From Bacteroidetes bacterium HLUCCA01 (GTDB lineage: Bacteria; Bacteroidota; Rhodothermia; Balneolales; HLUCCA01), in assembly GCA_001314545.1 (NCBI GenBank), contig LIHN01000001.1:186001-250000 (forward strand): a DNA stretch of 64,000 bases. The letters run 5' to 3'. The position numbers and the translations under genes are program-made. Position 1 is the stretch's first letter. The number at the start of each line of letters is the position of its first letter. This document shows positions 18,801 through 26,763 of the stretch, in pieces. The notes under the pieces were generated by a model that saw nothing but the letters and a program-made list of their open reading frames with translations, was not told the origin of the DNA and did no database searches.

Positions 18801-19173
18801 GGAATCCGAACTGACAGACCGCTTCGGAGTTCCTAATCAAAATGCACGTTATCTGATTACTGCGGCCCAGATAAGATTGGCTGCTTCCCGGTTATTTTTG
18901 GGTAAAGTTATTATCAGGGCCGGAAAGATATGGCTGGAATGCCCAAAGCCGGAGTCAGAGAATGGTAAGGTATTTTTTGAAAAGGGTTTGTTTCAGCAAC
19001 TTCTTAAAAGGGTTGAACTTTTCGTGGGTAAGAACTATAAAATTACCCAAAAAGATGAGGTGGTAAGAATAGTGTTGTCGGATATCCCGGATATTGATGC
19101 GGCAAAGGACGCTCTTTTGGATATGGCTGACCTTAGTTCCAATATTGAACATACACATGTAAATCCTTTATGA
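15820..19173 (+). CDS. mfd: Transcription-repair coupling factor
   Basis: Mfd removes RNA polymerase stalled at DNA lesions and recruits UvrA. The 1117-residue protein has the UvrB-homology N-terminal part, the CarD-like RNA polymerase interaction domain (GDFVVHVDYGIGRFEG near residue 430), and a superfamily 2 translocase with Walker A GDVGFGKTEV near 574, DEEQ near 676 and TATPIPRTLQ. A helicase C motif (STNIVESGIDIGNANT) and the TRCF C-terminal domain follow. The length is normal and no motif is missing. The last 4 bp overlap the Sua5 gene. Confidence 0.97.
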   Translation: MSVHHLVDKVTKALPITEIREQLRSNRVVHLQKFTGSLPSFLPGALSADYPRMLILTHDEETAQSVQSDIMQLGISQVYYFPALAAKPYEKQQSADPTILVQRSEILQRINREDSFVVVASARAVFEKLSAPDVFEKASIQIKKGNMLGPDELRQTLVDQGYEVVSFVDSPGEIAYRGGILDVFPYTGNYPVRLEFFGDEVDSIREFDPSTQRSVAFLDEARLVPDVSAIGTGEKKSIFTYLNDDDLIQILHPSLVQAAMEELSNRAFITFEQLADPELDPPDNRYVTSQTFYDSVASFPCLYVGSTGKITQSVSVNASPQPDFNSSIKLLRSHIEDLSKNKNTETWILCDNDGQRDRFEELLGDSDAHFNYAVTVHSLHEGFYLQDANVAIYTDHQIFNRYHRPKIQQRKHRGGFSLKEIKDLKKGDFVVHVDYGIGRFEGFTKITVRNMPQEAVVVRYANDSTLYVNVSSLHKLQKYAGKDGTAPKVTKLGSGEWARKKAKTKSQVKDIARELIQLYARRKAQKAYAFSADTGMQMELEAGFEFEETPDQFRAIQDVKRDMESDVPMDRLICGDVGFGKTEVAIRAAFKAVADGKQAAILVPTTILADQHAKTFRRRMKELPVTIEMISRFRTTAEIKDVLRDTAAGKVDILIGTHRLVSKDVKFANLGLLIIDEEQRFGVSTKEKLKEFRATVDVLTLTATPIPRTLQFSLMGARDLSVINTPPPNRQPVYTEIMTFDTYAIRDAIIQEISRNGQVYFINNRVKNIEEVANMIRKLVPNVRIRSAHGQMKGPELEKIILDFYAHKFDVLVSTNIVESGIDIGNANTIIINRADHFGLSELHQLRGRVGRSNRKAFCYLVTPPLSDLSIESRKRLMALVEFSDLGSGFNIAMRDLDIRGAGDMLGASQSGFINEIGFELYTKILNDAVRELKDTEFSGLFASEGSDIELPETTIEFDFPAQLDKSYVSDDIERLNLYRRLAQADALAAIQDWESELTDRFGVPNQNARYLITAAQIRLAASRLFLGKVIIRAGKIWLECPKPESENGKVFFEKGLFQQLLKRVELFVGKNYKITQKDEVVRIVLSDIPDIDAAKDALLDMADLSSNIEHTHVNPL

Positions 19174-20159
19174 CTCATTCCTTATCACATGCTGACGAGC
19201 TTACTATAGACACGTATGCACAAATTCTACGCTCAGGAGGCGTAGTCGCTTTTCCTACGGAAACCGTTTACGGGTTAGGTGCGAGTGCCCACCAATTGGA
19301 AGCAGTAAATAAAATATTCGCCCTGAAAGGTCGCCCTGCTGATAATCCGCTGATAGTTCACGTGAGCTCGTATGCTATGATCCTCGAATTTGCAGCAGTA
19401 ATTCCAGACAGTGCACGTATACTAATTCAGAAATTCTGGCCCGGTCCTTTAACCCTGGTTTTTGAGAAAAAGAAATCGGTTCTGGATGCCGTTACGGCAG
19501 GTTTAACTTCCGTGGCTGTTCGAATGCCTGAGCATGAACTGGCGCTGGCACTGATTGATGCCTCTGGACCACTTGTAGCACCCAGTGCCAATAAGTCCGG
19601 AAAGCCAAGTCCAACAAGAGTTTCACATGTTCAGGAGGATTTTGGTAACCATATTCCTGTTTTAGATGGTGGAAATTGCCAAATAGGACTTGAAAGCACC
19701 GTATTGGATGTAAGGAAATCACCTTTCGTTATTCTACGACCGGGCTCTGTTACAGCTTCAATGATTCAAGAGAAAACGGGCCTGGAAGTTATTGACATCG
19801 CCGGAATACCAGATCAAATACACCATACCCCCGCAAGTCCGGGTTTGAAGTATTCCCACTATGCACCTGAAAAGCCGGTACGTTGGATGAATAGTGACGA
19901 ATGTGAGGGACAACTTCATGATTCAACCCTGTATTTAACCCATAGTGGTGATTACACACCTGTGAAAGACCGTGTAGTCAATTTCAACAGGGATTATACA
20001 TTGATGGGACAGTCACTTTATGACTGGTTTCGAAGAAGTGATAAATTACATAGTCTGGATATCGCTGTTCAGCCATTTACAGAATCAGATTCATCGACAT
20101 GTCAACCAGCTCTCGAGAACAGAATATCAAAAGCAATATCACGGCATAATGAAAAATAG
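19170..20159 (+). CDS. L-threonylcarbamoyladenylate synthase (Sua5/YrdC/YwlC)
   Basis: The enzyme makes threonylcarbamoyl-AMP from threonine, bicarbonate and ATP for the t6A37 modification of ANN-decoding tRNAs. Residues about 10-205 form the YrdC domain (GGVVAFPTETVYGLGA, KGRPADNPLIVH, VAPSANKSGKPSPT), and the remainder (to 329) is the Sua5 C-terminal domain, beginning after SPGLKYSHYAPEKP. This long form is the Sua5 rather than the TsaC type. It overlaps mfd by 4 bp (ATGA). Confidence 0.95.
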   Translation: MTHSLSHADELTIDTYAQILRSGGVVAFPTETVYGLGASAHQLEAVNKIFALKGRPADNPLIVHVSSYAMILEFAAVIPDSARILIQKFWPGPLTLVFEKKKSVLDAVTAGLTSVAVRMPEHELALALIDASGPLVAPSANKSGKPSPTRVSHVQEDFGNHIPVLDGGNCQIGLESTVLDVRKSPFVILRPGSVTASMIQEKTGLEVIDIAGIPDQIHHTPASPGLKYSHYAPEKPVRWMNSDECEGQLHDSTLYLTHSGDYTPVKDRVVNFNRDYTLMGQSLYDWFRRSDKLHSLDIAVQPFTESDSSTCQPALENRISKAISRHNEK

Positions 20160-20171
20160 TGGCAATTTGTC

Positions 20172-20203
20172 TTGACACTTGGGAGTCGGGTTTTGTATAT
20201 TTG
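20172..20203 (+). promoter_or_regulatory. Promoter of tRNA-Asn
   Basis: TTGACA at 20172-20177 and TATATTTG at 20196-20203 with 21 bp between TTG and TA. It is a textbook Bacteroidota-type promoter, about 25 bp upstream of the tRNA. Confidence 0.8.
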
Positions 20204-20227
20204 ACTTCTGTTTAAAACAGTATGTAT

Positions 20228-20299
20228 TCCTCGGTAGCTCAATGGCAGAGCATGCGGCTGTTAACCGCAGGGTTGCTGGTTCGAGTCCAGCCCGGGGAG
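20228..20299 (+). tRNA. tRNA-Asn (GTT)
   Basis: The cloverleaf can be drawn by hand: acceptor TCCTCGG / CCGGGGA with one T-G pair, anticodon stem TGCGG / CCGCA with loop CTGTTAA (anticodon GTT), and T arm GCTGG-TTCGAGT-CCAGC. The discriminator base is G. The 3' CCA is not encoded. Confidence 0.95.
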
Positions 20300-20302
20300 C
20301 TG

Positions 20303-20338
20303 AAAGGTCAGTATTCGATAAGGATGCTGACCTTTTTT
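20303..20338 (+). terminator. Terminator after tRNA-Asn
   Basis: AAAGGTCAG / CTGACCTTT stem with a 14-nt loop running into seven T. It directly follows the tRNA. Confidence 0.85.
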
Positions 20339-20352
20339 TGTTTTGATAAATA

Positions 20353-21120
20353 TCAGAGCAGTTGGACCCATCTTGCCTGATCGTAGTGTACTTCTTTTAA
20401 GAATAATCCATGTGCTGGTGCAGAAAATGATGTTTTATCCGACTGTGGCTTGTGCAGTTTTTGCAGCACGTACTCTTCTGACCACATACCGGTTCCAAGC
20501 TTGACTAACGCACCGGTCAGCATACGTACCATGCTATGCAGGAAACGGTTCGCCGTAATTTCAAAAGTAAAACTCATTGCATCGATTTTTTGGATTTTAC
20601 TATGAACAATAACGCAACGTGTATGGGCAACATCGGGATTGTATTTAGAGTAACAGGCAAAATCATGATCACCATTAAATGCGCGGGCTGTCTTAATCAT
20701 GGCATCCGGATTACATAGCTTCTGTCGAATTTGCCACTCATAGTTCTTTTTGAATACGTCCGGTTTGAAGCTAAAGAAATACTGATAGGTACGACTCAGG
20801 GCATCGAAGCGGGCATGAAAGTCTGAACTCACTTCATATACGGCATTCAGCTGGATATCATTTCCAAGTAATCCACGCATGCTGCGCGCAAATCCAGCAC
20901 TAAGTACAGTTTCACGAGGTATATCTGCATGGAAAAAAGTTTGGCTGGCGTGTACTCCCTTGTCGGTTCGTCCAGCACCTGTTATTGTGACTGGAGTGCG
21001 GGCCAGAATGCTTAATGCACGTTCGATATCACCCTGAACGGTCGGTAGGTTACCCGATTGTTTCTGCCAGCCGGCATATCCACTACCATCGTACCGGATT
21101 TCAAAAACGAGACGTGGCAT
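20353..21120 (-). CDS. truA: tRNA pseudouridine(38-40) synthase
   Basis: TruA isomerises uridines 38-40 in the tRNA anticodon stem. The 255-residue protein has FEIRYDGSGYAGWQKQ at the N-terminus, the catalytic aspartate in GAGRTDKGVHA (near residue 53) and the C-terminal FLHSMVRMLTGAL. Length is typical. It is the last gene of the minus-strand run that begins with ccmC and starts 2 bp after the DUF5683 gene. Confidence 0.96.
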   Translation of the reverse strand: MPRLVFEIRYDGSGYAGWQKQSGNLPTVQGDIERALSILARTPVTITGAGRTDKGVHASQTFFHADIPRETVLSAGFARSMRGLLGNDIQLNAVYEVSSDFHARFDALSRTYQYFFSFKPDVFKKNYEWQIRQKLCNPDAMIKTARAFNGDHDFACYSKYNPDVAHTRCVIVHSKIQKIDAMSFTFEITANRFLHSMVRMLTGALVKLGTGMWSEEYVLQKLHKPQSDKTSFSAPAHGLFLKEVHYDQARWVQLL

Positions 21121-21122
21121 CG

Positions 21123-21797
21123 TTAAAAGCTTACTCGAAGCGTAGCCGCATACCCTCCTGTCTGAAGCGCAGAGGGCTCGATACTAAACGAATATGGACT
21201 TTTGTCCTGATTATACCGTATTGCATTTGAATAGGCGTGTATCCCTGCAATCACACGGTTGATTATCATCAATGAAACAATTGCGGGAAGTTGCTGACGC
21301 TGCTGGTCGATTCTGTTATTTAATTGCTGAAACTCCTTTCTGTTTGTCTCAGAGTTCCAGTTCCAATATGAATCTGTCAATAGCAGGTTCCAGTTCCGCG
21401 ATCGTTCCTGAAAATCATTGTACTCCTGTACCGAATTAAATTCAGCCACATAAAGTCGGACAGTACGATTGACTTCAGATAGGTCTATTCCGGCATGCTG
21501 TGCTGCAAAAGCTGTCCTGCTGGCTTGTAACTGATTGGTGTTAATATGTACTCCAAAATAACTACCCAATAGTGCCACATCGGTAATGAAATGAATTTTA
21601 CCCCTGGTCCAGTCGTTGGGTTCTGTATAATATTGGCCCCAACCCGGAACCAGCAGTGAGCGGAACAGAGCACCTGTGGGAGATGCACTGTGTTGCGCAT
21701 CATTTTGGGCAATCGCAAAATTGGGTTTCAACAATGCAACTGCGAATACAATCAATGCAATGCCGGTTGCTGCGTTACGCATAGGCTTCGTTTTCAT
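21123..21797 (-). CDS. DUF5683 domain-containing exported protein
   Basis: The protein has a signal peptide-like N-terminus (hydrophobic segment ALIVFAVALLKPNFAIAQ) and the family hallmark LFRSLLVPGWGQYYT followed by GKIHFITDVALLGSYFGVHI, as in DUF5683 proteins of Bacteroidota. The function is unknown; the family is probably membrane associated. The open frame reaches 21881, deep inside ccmF. I take the ATG at 21797, which has an AAGGGG sequence upstream and overlaps ccmF by 23 bp; the ATG at 21782 is an alternative. Confidence 0.7.
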   Translation of the reverse strand: MKTKPMRNAATGIALIVFAVALLKPNFAIAQNDAQHSASPTGALFRSLLVPGWGQYYTEPNDWTRGKIHFITDVALLGSYFGVHINTNQLQASRTAFAAQHAGIDLSEVNRTVRLYVAEFNSVQEYNDFQERSRNWNLLLTDSYWNWNSETNRKEFQQLNNRIDQQRQQLPAIVSLMIINRVIAGIHAYSNAIRYNQDKSPYSFSIEPSALQTGGYAATLRVSF

Positions 21798-24324
21798 CCA
21801 GCTGATCTTCCCCTTTTTTCTCACGAAGTTCCCTTCGTTTTTGGTCAGACCATCTCCGCATGATGGAAAAGGAAAAACCAATCATGAGTAGTATGGTTCC
21901 AAGCCACACAACGGATACAAATGGCTTCTTCTCTACTGTGAGTAGAATCCATTCTTTTTGCTCGACCTGACGGATACCCGATAATTCCAGCTCAATTTCT
22001 TCAGTACCAGGATTGACGTTAATAAACCGAACGCTAATAGGAGTGTCACCGATTGCGACCTGCGGGGCAAAAGTAACGTTTTCATCATTCTCGCGAACGA
22101 TAGCAAAAGTTGGCGCGACTGGTATACTTACGGAGTCAGCCAAGTTGGTGAGCGTTAATTGAGCCCGAACGGCTATGGTCGCATTTTCGGGGTATTCATC
22201 GGTACCAAGAAATTCAAAATCAGCAAAAGAAAGCTTGTAATTGTCAACCGAAACGGAAGCTCCTCTTTTCACTTTTACAGTCTGAATCATGTCCGATTCC
22301 GGCACCGGTAATCCATCAGATACCGGTTGTGATACGGGATTAAAAACCCCTTGCGTCCAGTTGTCGAATTCCCTGTCAACGAGATAGGATCCGGCAACAT
22401 AAGCATACATGTCACTGAAAATACCCATTTCTACATGGGGATCAACTGTCCAGCTGACGTCACCTCCCGTAGAATTCGCAAGCATAGGATACAGAACGGG
22501 ATAGATGTAAAATGATCGGTTGTTCCTGCGGGTATCTTCAATGCGTAGGGTGTACTCTTGCTCACCCGGTCTGTCACGCTCTGTGATTTCTGATTGCACA
22601 AACGTTATGAGATAGCGATCATCCACCAGTTTGGGTTCACCCTTGAACAGTTCAATCATGTTTATAGTTTGTACAACAGGAAAACCTTCATCGTCTACAA
22701 CATCACCGCGCAGAACAGCTTCATTATAACGTTTGGTTTCCTCGTCAAGCATAGGACGGTCGTATGCAGCTCCCATAAAACCCAAAAGCATAACGGCAAA
22801 TCCAACATGGGTCAGAGTTCCGCCTGCCATTCGAGGTTTTTTTTGCAGGATACGTACCATTAACCAACCATTCCCTATCAGTGCGAAATATCCGGCCATC
22901 AGATAGAGCATGAATATAGGATTGCGCACATCCGCAAAAATAATAGTTGCTATGGTTACAACAGCGGTTAACAGGGTTGGTCCAATCAATTGAGATGCAA
23001 GTTGTTCCGCATTGCCGATTTTCCTCCACCACAGATACTGTGTTACAACGGTCATCACTGATATTAGGATGGCGAACGGAATAGACCAGTCATTATAAAA
23101 TGACATTTCCGGCGGTGTTGGATGGTCTACAAAGAGTCTTCCGATAATTGGAGAACTTGTGCCGAGTATGATGACAAGACCGGTTAGAAAAAGAACCAGA
23201 GCTCCTGAAAACATTAGGAATTCCTTGCTGAGAATAGGGTCTTCCCGCTCCTGACTCGGCATCTCTCTGAACCGCATTACGAATAGAACCACTGCAATTA
23301 CTATCATGGTAACCATGAAAAGCAGCAATTGTGAATACAGACCAAGGTCTACAAAACTGTGAACACTGGAATCGCCCAGTACACCGGATCGGGTGAGGAA
23401 CGTCTGATAAACGACCAGAATGTAGGCTAGTATGGCAAAAATCAGCGAGGCTTTTTTCGAGCTTGCACTTCTACGCTGTACGAGCATGGTATGAATCCCT
23501 GCAACACCAACAATCCAGGGAACAAGCGAGGCATTTTCAACCGGATCCCAGGCCCAGTAGCCTCCAAAAGAGAGCGTTTCGTAGGCCCAATACCCTCCCA
23601 GAAATATGGCAATGAGCAACGAAAGGTTAGCTCCCAGTGCCCATGGTAAGGCAGGATAAATCCAATCCTGGTAGGCTCTTCTCCATAACGCTGCCAATGC
23701 GAAAGCGTAGGGTATTGTCATCATGGCAAAACCGACAAAGATAAACGGAGGGTGAATTACAATCCATGGACTCCGAAGCAAGTCGTTCAATCCACTCCCA
23801 TCAGCCGGCACAAAATCGGGGTTAACTTGCCATACCGGCAGATTAGGCATTTGTTCCTGAAGCGTACGGAAAGGTGATGCGCCTAAGTGCAAGCCCGCAA
23901 TATCCACTCCAAGGATCATCATCAGCAGGAAAAATTGCGTAATGGAAAAGAAAAACATCATAGGCGAACGGTAAACCGGGCTCGTCCATTTGATGAGGGC
24001 AAGTCCAACCAGAAATGACATCAGGATCCAGAGCATAAAACTACCTTCCTGACCACTGTAGTATGCAGCTGCGAGGTAGGTTGCACTCAGGTCCAGACTG
24101 GTGTAGTTATATACATAGTAATATTGGAACTGGTGGGTGAACAACAGGTATAGCAACAGACCAGAAGCCACGGTAATGAAAAGTCCCTTGGCTATAAAAA
24201 ATGCGTGCCCAAGATTGCTGTAACGTGCCTTTGGATGTTTGCTATCAAGAAAATAAAAGACTATTGCGGCTATACTGCTGAGAAACGCCAGTATAATCAG
24301 GATTTTACCGAGTATTCCTATCAT
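21775..24324 (-). CDS. ccmF: Cytochrome c-type biogenesis protein CcmF (heme lyase subunit)
   Basis: CcmF takes heme from CcmE and ligates it to apocytochrome c at the periplasmic face. The 849-residue polytopic protein has the tryptophan-rich heme-handling motif (GGYWAWDPVENASLVPW, near residue 250) and conserved histidines in the loops (IHPPFIFVGFAMM; GIHTM). It also has a long C-terminal periplasmic domain before a last membrane helix. Length exceeds the E. coli protein because of that domain. It overlaps ccmE by 4 bp. Confidence 0.94.
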   Translation of the reverse strand: MIGILGKILIILAFLSSIAAIVFYFLDSKHPKARYSNLGHAFFIAKGLFITVASGLLLYLLFTHQFQYYYVYNYTSLDLSATYLAAAYYSGQEGSFMLWILMSFLVGLALIKWTSPVYRSPMMFFFSITQFFLLMMILGVDIAGLHLGASPFRTLQEQMPNLPVWQVNPDFVPADGSGLNDLLRSPWIVIHPPFIFVGFAMMTIPYAFALAALWRRAYQDWIYPALPWALGANLSLLIAIFLGGYWAYETLSFGGYWAWDPVENASLVPWIVGVAGIHTMLVQRRSASSKKASLIFAILAYILVVYQTFLTRSGVLGDSSVHSFVDLGLYSQLLLFMVTMIVIAVVLFVMRFREMPSQEREDPILSKEFLMFSGALVLFLTGLVIILGTSSPIIGRLFVDHPTPPEMSFYNDWSIPFAILISVMTVVTQYLWWRKIGNAEQLASQLIGPTLLTAVVTIATIIFADVRNPIFMLYLMAGYFALIGNGWLMVRILQKKPRMAGGTLTHVGFAVMLLGFMGAAYDRPMLDEETKRYNEAVLRGDVVDDEGFPVVQTINMIELFKGEPKLVDDRYLITFVQSEITERDRPGEQEYTLRIEDTRRNNRSFYIYPVLYPMLANSTGGDVSWTVDPHVEMGIFSDMYAYVAGSYLVDREFDNWTQGVFNPVSQPVSDGLPVPESDMIQTVKVKRGASVSVDNYKLSFADFEFLGTDEYPENATIAVRAQLTLTNLADSVSIPVAPTFAIVRENDENVTFAPQVAIGDTPISVRFINVNPGTEEIELELSGIRQVEQKEWILLTVEKKPFVSVVWLGTILLMIGFSFSIMRRWSDQKRRELREKKGEDQLDENEAYA

Positions 24325-24722
24325 GATGAGGCTCCCGCCGTCATTGTCTCAAGCGATTGATCATTGTATTTCGACGGACACTTGACAAGCATGTCATCCG
24401 AATAGAAAACATCATTCTTCATTTTACCCTTCACAACTAACTGAATAGCATCTTCAAAGTTCTGAGGTTTGGCGTTATTGTATACGACTCTGCGTACGTT
24501 GCCCTCTTCATCCATCATGTGAAAATTAAACGTACGGGTTTGGTTATTAAAACCATGCGGCATGTCTTTGACCCACGTTCCGATCACGTGTGTTTCAGAG
24601 CCAAAACGATAGGATGCCTGTTCAAAATTCACATACGAACCAATACTTCCGCTGAAGTTGTACATAACAAGCGAAGTAAATGCAACCATGAAAATTATTC
24701 CAAAAAGAAGTCGAGGTTTCAT
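24321..24722 (-). CDS. ccmE: Cytochrome c maturation protein CcmE, CxxxY type
   Basis: CcmE is the periplasmic heme chaperone anchored by one N-terminal helix (LLFGIIFMVAFTSLVMYNF). The OB-fold part includes VIGTWV and LVVKGKM. At the heme-binding position, where most CcmE proteins have HxxxY, this protein has C115-P-S-K-Y119 (LVKCPSKY). It is therefore the cysteine-type CcmE known from archaea and some Desulfovibrio. The 133-residue length is normal. It lies between ccmD-like and ccmF genes with a 4-bp overlap to ccmF. Confidence 0.92.
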   Translation of the reverse strand: MKPRLLFGIIFMVAFTSLVMYNFSGSIGSYVNFEQASYRFGSETHVIGTWVKDMPHGFNNQTRTFNFHMMDEEGNVRRVVYNNAKPQNFEDAIQLVVKGKMKNDVFYSDDMLVKCPSKYNDQSLETMTAGASS

Positions 24723-24726
24723 AATA

Positions 24727-24978
24727 TCAGGGAGTTAAGTCGTTAAAATCTTTTTCTAATCTGCTGAGTTTTCTGTCCGTTATAAATAGGTAAGTCAGTA
24801 CGGTAAACCAGATTAACAGACTCACACCGAGGACTACAAAAATCATATCGTTTGAGGTCATGATTGAGGAAAACCAACTTTCTTCTACCTCGTATCCGTC
24901 CCATCGCTCGGAGTATACCTGGGTCAGTGTATCAGTTTGCATCGTTGCGATGAGTAATATTTTTGCAAGTAGGATCAT
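24727..24978 (-). CDS. CcmD-like small membrane protein
   Basis: This protein of 83 residues (71 if the internal Met13 is used) has one strong membrane helix (MIFVVLGVSLLIWFTVLTYLF) followed by a short basic tail with DRKLSRLEKDF. Size, topology and position between ccmC and ccmE fit CcmD, which releases holo-CcmE from the CcmABC complex. Sequence conservation in CcmD is weak, so the call rests mostly on context. Confidence 0.65.
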   Translation of the reverse strand: MILLAKILLIATMQTDTLTQVYSERWDGYEVEESWFSSIMTSNDMIFVVLGVSLLIWFTVLTYLFITDRKLSRLEKDFNDLTP

Positions 24979-24984
24979 GTATAA

Positions 24985-25650
24985 TTAATGAAGTTTCTTG
25001 AGTACGAGCTTGTTCTCAATTCGTCCGGTCCGGTATGTAATGTCATAAAGCCAGAAGCCCAGACCAATAAATCCGATGACAGCGGGGTAAAATATAATTC
25101 GGAGTTCCGGTGCCGTCATATCACTGAATGCCGGGTTTCCATCTGCGCCGGGGTGAAGACTCGGCAGTTGTCTAGGAATGATATAGAGCAAAAATGGTAC
25201 GGTTGTAGCTGCAAAAATATTGAATACAGCAGCAGTTTTTGCGCGTTTCTTCTCATCTGTAAAAGCCCCGCGCAGGACGAAATATCCTACGTAAATCATC
25301 ATTGTCAGAGCGGACAGATTAATTTTTGGCTCTGCAAACGTCCACCAGGTTCCCCACGTGAAGCGTGCCCAGAGTGATCCGGTAACCAGCCCGCAGATTC
25401 CAAAAACAATACCTACTTTTGTAATGGATGCAGCTTTTAGGTCAAAATCCATGTTTTCACTGACCAGATATCGAATAGAAAAAACCACGCCACTGAAAAA
25501 TAACGTTGACATAGTCATCCACATGGGCACATGTAGAAAAAGGTTGCGCGCAGTTTCCTCAAGAATAGGGATCATTGGTATTTTTAGAAGAAACCCTACA
25601 ATCAACACCAGTGTTAGCCAGACGGCTACGGCAATTTTCCAGACTTTCAA
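24985..25650 (-). CDS. ccmC: Heme exporter protein CcmC
   Basis: CcmC attaches heme to CcmE. The 221-residue protein has six predicted membrane helices, the tryptophan-rich motif WGTWWTFAEP near residue 105 and flanking conserved histidine-containing loops (FLHVPMWM; LPSLHPGADG). It is the first gene of ccmC-ccmD-ccmE-ccmF-DUF5683-truA. ccmA, ccmB, ccmG and ccmH are not in the window. Confidence 0.9.
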   Translation of the reverse strand: MKVWKIAVAVWLTLVLIVGFLLKIPMIPILEETARNLFLHVPMWMTMSTLFFSGVVFSIRYLVSENMDFDLKAASITKVGIVFGICGLVTGSLWARFTWGTWWTFAEPKINLSALTMMIYVGYFVLRGAFTDEKKRAKTAAVFNIFAATTVPFLLYIIPRQLPSLHPGADGNPAFSDMTAPELRIIFYPAVIGFIGLGFWLYDITYRTGRIENKLVLKKLH

Positions 25651-25685
25651 TGTTGACAGCTCAATTTTGTTTGTGTTATGTGCAC

Positions 25686-25717
25686 TAAATATACAAACGA
25701 GTACCGAATAGTCTGAA
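25686..25717 (-). promoter_or_regulatory. Candidate promoter of the ccm operon
   Basis: On the minus strand TTC, 21 bp, TATATTTA, with the -7-like box 36 bp upstream of the ccmC start. It is one mismatch from each half of the TTG-N21-TAnnTTTG pattern seen elsewhere. Confidence 0.5.
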
Positions 25718-25784
25718 TAAAAACGGCAAAGATCGTACGATTTTACCCTATTTATTGATTAACAGCTTGACATCATCCCATACC

Positions 25785-26288
25785 ATGAAATCCTATTTCT
25801 TCACCACTGACTGGCGATACTATCGCAAGTATTTGATTGGCGGACTCTTAACCTTACCGGTATTTGGAATCGGACTCCCGTTTCTGCTGTATACGTACCT
25901 GCAACTTCGAAATGCAACCTATCAGATCAGTGCAAAGGAGGTTATTCACGGGAAACTCTCAATTCCCTATGATAGTATCACCAGGGTGCGGATTACTGAG
26001 TTCACTGTTCTCAAAAATGGGAACATCGCAAGCGTAATCGTGGAAAGTGGCGCCCGGACCATCACGCTCAAAGGTATCAGAGACGCAACCAAAGTCCAGC
26101 ACATCATTGAAACAGCTGTAGAGGCTATAAGACGTGAGGCATCCGACAAAGGCAGCCGTGAACCCGCAGCCAATCTCCGGCAAGCCGGACAACTTGAACA
26201 ACTAAATGATCTGGTTGGATTGTGGCAACAGGGCCTGCTTACCGATGAAGAATATCAAAAAGAAAATTCAAAATTGAAGAATTACTGA
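25785..26288 (+). CDS. PH-like domain protein with SHOCT-like C-terminus
   Basis: The 167-residue protein has a membrane hairpin near the N-terminus (LIGGLLTLPVFGIGLPFLLYTY), then a bacterial PH-like region (YQISAKEVIHGKLSIPYDSITRVRI to RTITLKGI). It ends with a short helical motif (LNDLVGLWQQGLLTDEEYQK) resembling the SHOCT domain. The frame opens at a TTG at 25755, but the ATG at 25785 (MKSYFFTTDW) is the better start. It is divergent from ccmC and stands alone. Function unknown. Confidence 0.65.
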   Translation: MKSYFFTTDWRYYRKYLIGGLLTLPVFGIGLPFLLYTYLQLRNATYQISAKEVIHGKLSIPYDSITRVRITEFTVLKNGNIASVIVESGARTITLKGIRDATKVQHIIETAVEAIRREASDKGSREPAANLRQAGQLEQLNDLVGLWQQGLLTDEEYQKENSKLKNY

Positions 26289-26449
26289 CGCAGTATATTT
26301 TCCCTAAAAGCGCTTTCAAGACAGCACATAGTGCAGATATTTTGCAACAAAGGTATATTTATTTTAAGCATACCATCCCCTATGCATAAATATATTAATT
26401 ACAAACCCCAGACTACTGCGCTTGATTGAAAAAATATTCCTGAATCGGG
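26289..26449. other. Noncoding stretch upstream of the ilv promoter
   Basis: AT-rich, no gene recognised. It contains a small GCATA/TATGC inverted repeat (about 26370-26391) and a TATATTTA without a matching -33 element. I see nothing else in it. Confidence 0.5.
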
Positions 26450-26478
26450 TTGACACGTGTTTATAAAAGGCCTATCTA
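26450..26478 (+). promoter_or_regulatory. Promoter of the ilv/leu operon
   Basis: TTGACA at 26450-26455, 17 bp, then TATCTA(TA) from 26473. Transcription from here would give a leader of roughly 345 nt before ilvB. Confidence 0.55.
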
Positions 26479-26513
26479 TAGTGTAGAATCAACGACGTAC
26501 AAATCACATATAC

Positions 26514-26666
26514 TTGAAACCGTATATATTACATACCACCTCGCAGCGCAATGTATCAGTCTTAAAAAGACCGAACACAGGCGCCCTTGTATCTGTACTG
26601 CGGCCTCTGAATCACGTCGTTATTCTATCAGGAATTCTACTAATTAGCCTAATTATTCTAAGCTAA
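26514..26666 (+). CDS. Candidate leader peptide rich in Ile/Leu/Val codons
   Basis: This 50-codon open frame ends with V-V-I-L-S-G-I-L-L-I-S-L-I-I-L-S and a TAA at 26664. Twelve of its last 16 codons specify branched-chain amino acids, and all five leucines there are CTA. The frame has no ATG or GTG; TTG at 26514 is the only conventional start, and a start nearer the end (for example CTG at 26598) cannot be excluded. It lies between a promoter and ilvB, where an attenuator leader would be expected. No ribosome binding site is evident. Confidence 0.5.
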   Translation: MKPYILHTTSQRNVSVLKRPNTGALVSVLRPLNHVVILSGILLISLIILS

Positions 26667-26763
26667 TCACCTCGTCATTCCTGACTGCCCTTCTTTTTTT
26701 ATGGATGTAGTGTTTTCGGGAGTGACACACCGAAATTGTTTCAGCAAAATCCATCCGGAAACA
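26628..26763 (+). promoter_or_regulatory. Possible attenuator structures in the ilv leader
   Basis: TCAGGAAT (26628-26635), inside the leader codons, pairs perfectly with ATTCCTGA (26677-26684). It encloses an ATTAGC/GCTAAT hairpin (26643-26667), and a T7 run follows at 26694-26700. Downstream, TGTTTTCGG (26711-26719) can pair either with CCGAAA (26730-26735, using TTTCGG) or with CCGGAAACA (26755-26763). These alternatives suggest switching RNA folds; the 9-nt gap between stem and T-run is atypical for a terminator. Confidence 0.4.

Noticed and set aside
26450..26647. A 65-codon open frame starting at 26450
   Set aside because: It runs through the promoter and leader in a different frame from the I/L/V-rich one, begins with non-ATG codons and has no recognisable protein character.
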